Shown here in pieces: positions 1 to 4,878 of a DNA stretch of 5,986 nucleotides; position 1 is the first letter of the stretch; each line of letters starts with the position of its first letter. Origin of the DNA: Candidatus Aminicenantota bacterium (GTDB lineage: Bacteria; Acidobacteriota; Aminicenantia; Aminicenantales; Aminicenantaceae); contig WTAW01000331.1 in the NCBI GenBank assembly GCA_013139435.1, positions 1-5,986 of the forward strand, in the 5' to 3' direction. A program made the translations under genes and the position numbers. The notes under the pieces are model-generated. The model made no database searches. It saw nothing but the letters and a program-made list of their open reading frames with translations, and was not told the origin of the DNA.

Positions 1-12
1 AGGAAATCGCAA

Positions 13-357
13 ATGGACGAATGTATATTCTGTAAAATCGCAAACAAAGAGATCCCAGCGAAAGTCGTGTACGAAGACGATAGGATCCTCGCCTTCGACG
101 ATATTAATCCTCAAGCACCCGTTCATGTCCTACTCATCCCCAAGGAGCACTACACATCTCTGAACGACATCCCTGAAGAGAAAAAGGACCTTCTCGGACA
201 CCTCCTGCTCAAGGCACGGCATACAGCACAGGAAAAGGGAGTCAAAGAAAGTGGATACCGAATTGTCCTCAACACAGCCAGAGATTCGGGACAAGATGTC
301 TTCCACATCCACTTTCATGTTCTTGGGGGAAGGCGCATGACCTGGCCTCCCGGTTAA
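13..357 (+). CDS. HIT-family nucleotide-binding hydrolase, HinT-like
   Basis: This 114-residue cytosolic protein has the full HinT layout. Seen: an N-terminal C4-x2-C7 pair, the PKEHY block (residues 43-47), and a C-terminal histidine triad H98-x-H100-x-H102 in DVFHIHFHVLGGR, followed by the terminal WPPG. Length and ending match bacterial HinT proteins. Known for the family: they hydrolyse purine nucleoside phosphoramidates and aminoacyl-adenylates through a covalent nucleotidyl-histidine, with the middle histidine (H100 here) as nucleophile. C4, C7, H46 and a triad histidine could bind zinc as in some bacterial HIT proteins; this is inference. AGGA at positions 1-4 lies 8 nt before the ATG and supports this start. 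Whatever lies upstream is outside the window, so operon membership on that side is unknown. The physiological substrate cannot be read from sequence. Confidence 0.95.
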   Translation: MDECIFCKIANKEIPAKVVYEDDRILAFDDINPQAPVHVLLIPKEHYTSLNDIPEEKKDLLGHLLLKARHTAQEKGVKESGYRIVLNTARDSGQDVFHIHFHVLGGRRMTWPPG

Positions 358-381
358 TATAAAAAAAATCTTCTTGATAAG

Positions 382-428
382 TTTTTTCAGCAATGTCAGG
401 ATAACTTCCTGATATTGCTGAAGTAAAA
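382..428. repeat. 16-bp inverted repeat (hairpin) between HIT and UPF0173 genes
   Basis: Left arm 386-401 and right arm 407-422 pair over 16 bp with a single G-T wobble (395:413), around the 5-nt loop TAACT. Outside the arms a T-run (382-387) faces an A-run (425-430), so in RNA the stem can extend by about four A-U pairs across a 2-nt bulge (GT, 423-424). It begins about 25 nt after the HIT stop codon. It is not a standard intrinsic terminator on either strand, because the T-run precedes rather than follows the stem in both readings. Possible roles are a 3'-end stabiliser or processing site for the HIT mRNA, an inefficient terminator, or a protein-binding palindrome. No second copy was seen in this window. 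Confidence 0.7.
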
Positions 429-470
429 AAGCATCGGAATTTTTTATGAATAGTTCAGGTTATTTGAAGA

Positions 471-476
471 AGGAGG
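471..476 (+). promoter_or_regulatory. Strong Shine-Dalgarno AGGAGG deciding the UPF0173 start
   Basis: AGGAGG, inside the run GAAGGAGGAAAA, sits 8 nt before ATG 485, the best ribosome binding site in the window. It lies downstream of the in-frame ATG at 446, which would add 13 residues and has only T-rich sequence in front. The site therefore selects 485 as the start. Confidence 0.85.
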
Positions 477-484
477 AAAATAAC

Positions 485-1144
485 ATGGAAATCACATGGC
501 TGGGACATTCTGCAATCAAAATAAAAGGTTCAAAAACCGTGTACATCGATCCATTTCTCACTGGTAATCCTGTCGCATCCACCACTCCTGAGGAGATCAC
601 AGAAGCGGATGTGGTGATCGTCACCCATGACCACGCAGATCACAAGGGAGATTCCTTTGACATTTGCAAAAGAACGGGCGCCACTTTTGTTTCCGTTCAT
701 GAAGTGGCTGTCCAAGCAGAGGAACAGGGCATCCCGGCAGAGGGAATGAACATAGGGGGAACGATCGAAACAAACGGAGTGATCATACACATGGTCCAAG
801 CTCTTCATTCAGCGGAAACCGGAGATCCTACAGGAGTTGTGGTGGAGATTGACGGACAAAAGCTCTACCATGCCGGTGATACAGGATTAACCTACGACAT
901 GAAGATCATTGGAGAGTTTTTCCACCCTGACCTGAGTTTCATCCCCATCGGGGACAGGTACACCATGGGCGTTGGTTCTGCCACCAAGGCCGTGGAGTTT
1001 GTACAAACAAAGAAGGTCATCCCCATCCACTACGGCACCTTTCCGATCGTCAGCGTGGATCCGGAAGAATTCAAGAGAAGAGTGGGCGACACAGCCGAAG
1101 TCATCATCCTCAAGCCCGGAGACATATATAACCTGACGGCATGA
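485..1144 (+). CDS. UPF0173-family metal-dependent hydrolase (metallo-beta-lactamase fold)
   Basis: Starting at ATG 485 the protein has 219 residues and begins MEITWLGHSA, the typical opening of UPF0173. An in-frame ATG at 446 is rejected because the strong ribosome binding site is at 471-476 and the extra 13 residues match no family feature. Metal ligands seen: T-H48-D-H50-A-D52-H53 (the HxHxDH motif), H108 in ALHS, D132 in YHAGDTG, and H182 in IPIHYGTF. All expected ligands of a binuclear metal centre are present, so the enzyme should be active. It has no signal peptide and is probably cytosolic. Known: the family resembles UlaG/RNase Z-like metallohydrolases, but the substrate of most members is undefined. 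The stop codon is only 3 nt before the next ATG, so co-transcription with the NYN and DUF2520 genes is likely. Confidence 0.93.
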   Translation: MEITWLGHSAIKIKGSKTVYIDPFLTGNPVASTTPEEITEADVVIVTHDHADHKGDSFDICKRTGATFVSVHEVAVQAEEQGIPAEGMNIGGTIETNGVIIHMVQALHSAETGDPTGVVVEIDGQKLYHAGDTGLTYDMKIIGEFFHPDLSFIPIGDRYTMGVGSATKAVEFVQTKKVIPIHYGTFPIVSVDPEEFKRRVGDTAEVIILKPGDIYNLTA

Positions 1145-1147
1145 GAG

Positions 1148-1627
1148 ATGGCATATCTGGTTGATGGGAACAATTTCATCGGACACACCTCTCCCTATGA
1201 ACTGCGGGATCCCCGGAGTAAATACAGTCTGATCGTTAAATTATTGATATTCAACAAAATACAAAAGGTTAAAATTATTGCTGTGTTTGATGGGCCGCCG
1301 GATCCAGAGATCACGGATCAAAATTTCCCTGATAGCTCCCTGACTGTACTCTACCCTGACTGGGGACAAAACGCTGACCAGATCATCAAAGACATCATTG
1401 CCAAAAGAGCCAGGGAGCGTCGATTCTATGTTGTAAGCTCAGACAGGGAGATCAAGGACTACGCAAGGAAAAACGGCGTCAAACCGCTGTCCTGTGAGGA
1501 GTTCAACAAGCAGCTCAAGGCTGTACTCAAAGAAAACAAAGACCTGAAGGAAATGGAGAAACATACACGTTTTCCCTCTCCGCTCGAGATAAATCACTGG
1601 GTCGACATATTTGAAAAAAAGAGATGA
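1148..1627 (+). CDS. NYN-domain protein (YacP-like), predicted RNase
   Basis: This 159-residue protein has a PIN/NYN nuclease-like pattern. Seen: MAYLVDGNNFIG at the N-terminus with D6 (the family's DGxN motif), D48 in AVFDGPPD, D77 in the stretch NADQIIKDII, and D99 in VVSSDREIKDYAR. These acidic positions fit the Mg-binding pocket of NYN domains. Known: YacP/Rae1 of Bacillus is a ribosome-associated endoribonuclease in this superfamily; identical function here is inference only. The C-terminal third (about 118-159) is charged, helical in character and ends EKKR. The gene starts 3 nt after the UPF0173 stop and its TGA overlaps the next ATG (ATGA, 1624-1627). The ribosome binding site is weak (GAGAG just before the ATG), which fits reliance on coupling to the upstream gene. 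Confidence 0.85.
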   Translation: MAYLVDGNNFIGHTSPYELRDPRSKYSLIVKLLIFNKIQKVKIIAVFDGPPDPEITDQNFPDSSLTVLYPDWGQNADQIIKDIIAKRARERRFYVVSSDREIKDYARKNGVKPLSCEEFNKQLKAVLKENKDLKEMEKHTRFPSPLEINHWVDIFEKKR

Positions 1628-2493
1628 AACCTATCGCCATCATCGGAGCGGGACGCCTTGGGGTTTCATTAGCGTATGTTCTATCTAAAAAAGGATACAC
1701 GATCAAGGCCCTCTCCTGCCGGTCAAAGTCTTCTGCCGAAGAAAGCCGCCAAAAGATCGGCCAGGGCACGGCGTCCACAGACAATATCCGAACCGCAGAC
1801 CAGGGAGAGATCGTCTTCCTTACTGTTCCGGATGATGCCATCGAATATGTCGTCAAAGAACTTGAATCCTCACCTTTGGATTGGAAGGAAAAGGTCGTTC
1901 TCCACTGCAGCGGCCTTCTAACCTCCCATGCCCTCGATCCACTCCAATCAAAAGGGGCCCATACGGCCTCTGTTCATCCCTGTTTATCATTTCCCGAAAA
2001 ACAGAGCAGGATTGACCTTTTCCAGGGTATCTTTTTCGCTCTCGAAGGAGACGAAAGAGCCGTGTCAGCAGCTAAAGACATCGTCAACACAATCGGCGGT
2101 TTGCACTTCATGATCCGCGCGGAAGACAAAGCCTGCTATCACACGGCCTGCAGCCTGGCATCCAACATGAGTGTGGCGCTCCTGTACACGGCCATATCAC
2201 TTCTCAGCGAATGCGGACTCGGGCAGGACGAGGCAAAAAAGATTCTGCGCCCTCTCCTAGAAGGAACTTTACATAATGTAAACAAAGTTGACATTTTTGG
2301 CGCCCTAACAGGGCCTGTGGCCAGGGGTGATTTGGCCACGATCAAAAAACATCTGGCGGAACTGAAAAAATTTCCCTCAGCCCGCCGGATATACATCGAC
2401 CTGACAAAACAAGGCCTTGAAATGACAAAATGCGGGAACAAAACTCCGAGAGAAAAGATCAGCGCGATGGAGGTCTTGCTGGAACGTGAATGA
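1624..2493 (+). CDS. Rossmann-like and DUF2520 domain-containing protein (dehydrogenase-like)
   Basis: This 289-residue protein has two domains. Residues 1 to about 120 form an NAD(P)-binding Rossmann fold: IAIIGAGRLG (GxGxxG at 8-13), then VFLTVPDDAI (64-73) and a strand-turn around LHCSGLL (93-99). Residues about 120-289 match the helical DUF2520 style of 6-phosphogluconate/ProC-like C-terminal domains: SVHPCLSFP (117-124), CYHTACSLASNM (171-182), LTGPVARGD (228-236). Known: this architecture is widespread and annotated as an oxidoreductase-like protein without an agreed substrate. The start ATG overlaps the NYN stop by 4 nt and has only AAAGAG as a binding site, suggesting translational coupling. 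Its last 35 bp overlap the 3' end of murB on the opposite strand. There is no signal peptide, so it is probably cytosolic. Confidence 0.88.
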   Translation: MKPIAIIGAGRLGVSLAYVLSKKGYTIKALSCRSKSSAEESRQKIGQGTASTDNIRTADQGEIVFLTVPDDAIEYVVKELESSPLDWKEKVVLHCSGLLTSHALDPLQSKGAHTASVHPCLSFPEKQSRIDLFQGIFFALEGDERAVSAAKDIVNTIGGLHFMIRAEDKACYHTACSLASNMSVALLYTAISLLSECGLGQDEAKKILRPLLEGTLHNVNKVDIFGALTGPVARGDLATIKKHLAELKKFPSARRIYIDLTKQGLEMTKCGNKTPREKISAMEVLLERE

Positions 2494-3403
2494 CCTCATA
2501 CTTGAGGTCGATGCCAAATTCCTCTTTGACCCTTCTTTTAAGCTCAGAAGCTAAACTCATCACATCTGACGCACAGGCATGGCCGCGATTGATGATGAAG
2601 TTGGCGTGCCCATCATATACCATGGCATCGCCTTCCCTGAGCCCTTTTGCCCCTACACGATCCAAAAGTTGCGCAGCGGCGATTTTTTTTCCTTCCAAAG
2701 AAACAGGATTTTGAAAAAAACTGCCCGCACAAGCGATGTCCCATGGCGGGTGTCTTTTTGTTCTCCATTCCATATTTTTTGCAATATTGGCTTCAATCTG
2801 AGATCTTCTGCATTCTTCGACACGTAAAATCACCTCTAAAACGACATCAGGCCTCTTTTTGAGCGAGCTATACCGGTAATCAAAGGAAAAATACTCTCTG
2901 CTTATCCTGACGTCTTTATCGGATTTATCATATAGCACAGCCTCTACCACGCGATCGCCGATTTCCTCATCAAAAGCGCCGGCATTTCCATAAACAGCAC
3001 CGCCAACAGTCCCGGGAATTCCTGCCATAAATTCCAGCCCCCCTAATTCATGTTCGGCACACCACTCGAGCACGTCCTTCAACAGGCTCCCAGATGCACA
3101 CCGGATGAGCTCTTTATCCTGACGGTCGATCTTTTCCACTTGGTTTTTGATGACAAGCCCCCGGAATCCCTCATCCTCAAACAACAGATTGTATCCACCA
3201 CCCATGATGGTGTGATACAGAGAAAATTCACGAGCGAGTGTTATGGCTTTCTTCAATTCATGAGGAGATCGCGCACAAAAAAAATAATCAGCCTCGCCGC
3301 CAATCTTAAAATGGGAATAATCGGAAAGTCGAACGGAAAAATCGAGAGGTTTCCCCACTGTATTTTGAAACCTTTCAGGAAAATCCCTCTTCCCGCCGTT
3401 CAT
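2459..3403 (-). CDS. murB: UDP-N-acetylenolpyruvoylglucosamine reductase (MurB)
   Basis: This 314-residue cytosolic FAD enzyme reduces UDP-GlcNAc-enolpyruvate to UDP-MurNAc with NADPH, the second committed step of peptidoglycan precursor synthesis. Seen: HFKIGG (31-36), the FAD pyrophosphate loop GGGYNLL (68-74), AGIPGTVGGAVYGNAGAF (127-144), FDYRYSS (174-180), catalytic-region AGSFFQNP (226-233, with the proton-donor serine at 228), GHANFIIN (265-272), and a C-terminal Glu at 303 in KYEVIHV. The length fits the shorter type II MurB class. The FAD loop has Tyr71 where Ser is usual (GxGSN). The start is the first ATG after an in-frame TAA; a weak AGGA lies 12 nt upstream, and GTG at codon 16 is a possible but less likely alternative. 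The gene stands alone, divergent from the TPR gene and convergent with DUF2520, whose 3' end it overlaps by 35 bp. Confidence 0.96.
   Translation of the reverse strand: MNGGKRDFPERFQNTVGKPLDFSVRLSDYSHFKIGGEADYFFCARSPHELKKAITLAREFSLYHTIMGGGYNLLFEDEGFRGLVIKNQVEKIDRQDKELIRCASGSLLKDVLEWCAEHELGGLEFMAGIPGTVGGAVYGNAGAFDEEIGDRVVEAVLYDKSDKDVRISREYFSFDYRYSSLKKRPDVVLEVILRVEECRRSQIEANIAKNMEWRTKRHPPWDIACAGSFFQNPVSLEGKKIAAAQLLDRVGAKGLREGDAMVYDGHANFIINRGHACASDVMSLASELKRRVKEEFGIDLKYEVIHVPARPPSR
2492..2509. repeat. Short perfect hairpin at the DUF2520 stop codon
   Basis: GACCTCA (2492-2498) and TGAGGTC (2503-2509) form a 7-bp perfect stem with a 4-nt loop, starting inside the TGA stop of the DUF2520 gene and lying within the murB coding sequence. 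No T-tract follows on either strand, so it is not a canonical terminator. It could slow or protect 3' ends in the convergent overlap, or be chance within codons. Confidence 0.4.
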
Positions 3404-3497
3404 GATGCCATTTTATCCTATATCGCCGCATAAGTCTAAATCCAGCCGCCCAAGGCAAAACAAAGGAGACACGTAATAAGTTGCGCTACTTTAAATA

Positions 3498-3513
3498 TGG
3501 CACAGTTTTTGCA
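3498..3513 (+). promoter_or_regulatory. Sigma-54 (-24/-12) promoter for the TPR gene
   Basis: TGGCAC at 3498-3503 and TTGCA at 3509-3513 give the GG-N10-GC spacing (GG 3499-3500, GC 3511-3512) required by RpoN. Against the consensus TGGCACG-N4-TTGCA, the only core difference is A instead of G at 3504. A start would fall near 3523-3525, giving a leader of about 95 nt to ATG 3620. It is in the right orientation, in the only divergent intergenic region, and outside coding sequence. Sigma-54 promoters need an AAA+ activator, so any enhancer site would lie upstream, in or near the murB 5' end. No obvious activator palindrome was recognised. Confidence 0.6.
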
Positions 3514-3538
3514 GCTATCGAGAACGGATGAAAAGTAA

Positions 3539-3568
3539 TTGCTTTTTGTTTTGGATTTATGCTAATAT
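3539..3568 (+). promoter_or_regulatory. Candidate sigma-70 promoter (extended -10) for the TPR gene
   Basis: TTGCTT (3539-3544) lies 18 nt before TAATAT (3563-3568), and TG at 3560-3561 supplies an extended -10 (TGCTAATAT). Transcription would start near 3575 with a leader of about 45 nt. The -35 match is partial and the region is AT-rich, so chance is possible. If real, the TPR gene has two stacked promoters with different sigma factors. Confidence 0.4.
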
Positions 3569-3619
3569 TTCGCTTTCCCTGTGTGAAAAAAGAATTAATA
3601 CAACATAGAGAGGTCGACC

Positions 3620-4771
3620 ATGAAAAGATCAGTACTCACGGTAATCACATTAACTCTCCTCCTCGTTTTCCCCGTGCTCAGCCAGGAAAACTCCTGTGAT
3701 CAGGCGTATATCAAAGCCGTGACCACAGCCGATGCCGGCCAGAGGGCAAAACTCCTTAAAGACTATCTGGCGCAATGCAGCGGAAAAGGGTCCCAATACG
3801 AAAATTTTGCATATGCAAACCTATGCGTAACCCCCTACAGCGCCAAAACAGCTGCTGAGATCATCGAATATGGTGAAAAGGCGATAGCTTTGGGTGGCCT
3901 GGATGAGCTCATGAAGTTTCAGATCCTCGTAACAGTTGCCGCTGTTTACGGACAACAAGGAAAGAACCTGGCAAAAGCCAAAAACTATGCCCAACAAGCT
4001 ATCCAGCTCGGAAAAGCACAGAACAACAATCAACTCGTGGGAGCGGCTTACTATGTTCAAGGCCAAGTTCAACAAAAGTCCAACGATCTGAAGGGGGCAT
4101 CAAGTTCATACATCAGCGCCTACAACACTCTGAAAAACAAACAGATCATCAACGACTTGAAAAAGGTCGCAAAGGGCCTGTACGATGCCAAAGCTTACAG
4201 CGACGCCGCAAAGGCATGGAAGGCCTGTGTCGGAGTATCGAATAACTACGTCTGTATCGTCTATCTGGCAAACTCGCTCAACAGGTCCGGACAAAAGGAT
4301 GATGCCCTGACATACTACAAACAGGCCTACACCAAGCAGAAAAAGGGAGATGTGGCATACAACATCGGAGTCCTCCTGGCAGCTAAGAGCAATCACAACA
4401 ACAACGGCTCTTCGGAGGCAATCAGCTATCTGCTGGATGCGAGTTTTCTCTCCCAGGCCAATTCCAAAAAAGCCATGGACCTCGCACAGAGACTGTTCTT
4501 CAATCACGAAGTCCCAGGGTATAACGATAAGATCGAGGAACTCTCGGACAGGGGCACAAAACTGGAAACTCTAACAAACAGCTTCAACGAAAAATTCGGT
4601 GAAAAAGATGAAGAAGACCTCACTGATGCCGAAAATGCAGAGATGGAAAAGATATTGGAACAGATCGAAGCTGAACAGAAAGCCATCGAAAAACTCCAAA
4701 TAGAGCAGCAACAAGCATTGGAGAAATTCAACGCCCTCGTAGAACAGACGAAAACGCGATTGGACATCTAA
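3620..4771 (+). CDS. Exported TPR protein with C-terminal coiled coil, function unknown
   Basis: This 383-residue protein begins with a Sec signal peptide: MKRS, then a hydrophobic core (about 5-20), with a likely cut after VLS (21) before QENS. There is no lipobox cysteine, so the mature protein is probably periplasmic or secreted. Residues about 100-280 contain helix-turn-helix units of TPR type, for example AAVYGQQGKNLAKAKNYAQQA (107-127), AAYYVQGQVQQ...GASSSYISAY (142-168), YLANSLNRSGQKDDALTYYKQA (215-236) and YNIGVLLAAKS...AISYLLDAS (247-275). Residues about 300-380 are very rich in Glu, Lys and Gln and look like a long coiled coil. Cysteines at 26, 53, 69, 203 and 212 could form disulfides outside the cytoplasm. 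GAGAGG at 3608-3613 supports the start, 6 nt upstream. TPR and coiled-coil regions suggest scaffolding or protein-protein contact in the envelope; no enzymatic motif is seen. Upstream promoters are described separately. Confidence 0.88.
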   Translation: MKRSVLTVITLTLLLVFPVLSQENSCDQAYIKAVTTADAGQRAKLLKDYLAQCSGKGSQYENFAYANLCVTPYSAKTAAEIIEYGEKAIALGGLDELMKFQILVTVAAVYGQQGKNLAKAKNYAQQAIQLGKAQNNNQLVGAAYYVQGQVQQKSNDLKGASSSYISAYNTLKNKQIINDLKKVAKGLYDAKAYSDAAKAWKACVGVSNNYVCIVYLANSLNRSGQKDDALTYYKQAYTKQKKGDVAYNIGVLLAAKSNHNNNGSSEAISYLLDASFLSQANSKKAMDLAQRLFFNHEVPGYNDKIEELSDRGTKLETLTNSFNEKFGEKDEEDLTDAENAEMEKILEQIEAEQKAIEKLQIEQQQALEKFNALVEQTKTRLDI

Positions 4772-4784
4772 TCCCCACCACTAT

Positions 4785-4813
4785 TTGAACTTTTGCTTTT
4801 TCTGTAATAATAT
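4785..4813 (+). promoter_or_regulatory. Candidate sigma-70 promoter for ligA
   Basis: TTGAAC (4785-4790) and TAATAT (4808-4813) are separated by 17 nt, each matching four of six consensus positions. The pair lies in the 107-nt gap between the TPR stop and ligA, and a start near 4820 gives a leader of about 60 nt. The -10 is also the left arm of a short inverted repeat, TAATAT-CA-ATATTA (4808-4821), which could be an operator or an AT-rich coincidence. No intrinsic terminator for the TPR gene is visible in the gap, so read-through into ligA is also possible. Confidence 0.45.
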
Positions 4814-4878
4814 CAATATTACCCGATCGAGCGGACGGAAAAATCCACAAAATCCTCAAAGGGAGAGTGTGATATCCA

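Noticed and set aside
446..484. Upstream in-frame ATG for the UPF0173 gene, giving 13 extra residues
   Set aside because: AGGAGG lies between this ATG and ATG 485, with ideal spacing to the latter, and the family normally starts at MxITWLGHS.
2675..2690. GC-rich stretch followed by T8 on the plus strand, as a possible terminator for the DUF2520 transcript
   Set aside because: No stable stem can be formed immediately before the T-run; the T8 is explained by Gly-Lys-Lys codons of murB on the other strand.
3050..3433. 127-codon plus-strand open frame opposite murB
   Set aside because: It is antisense to well-conserved murB motifs, has no ribosome binding site or recognisable domain, and low-complexity content typical of a shadow frame.
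3410..3440. Minus-strand TTTAGA-N19-TAAAAT as a murB promoter
   Set aside because: The -10 is good, but the spacing is too long and the start would fall at the initiator ATG, making a leaderless message. Not strong enough to annotate.
3463..3534. Good Shine-Dalgarno-like AAAGGAG (3462-3468) with a possible TTG start at 3481 giving 16 codons
   Set aside because: Spacing of 12 nt is long, TTG is a rare start, the product is tiny and featureless, and the frame runs through the sigma-54 element.
3528..3608. 26-residue open frame (starting MKSNCFLFWIYANI) ending 11 nt before the TPR start
   Set aside because: No credible Shine-Dalgarno, and the frame spans the candidate sigma-70 promoter. It could be a leader peptide on the sigma-54 transcript, but there is no positive evidence.
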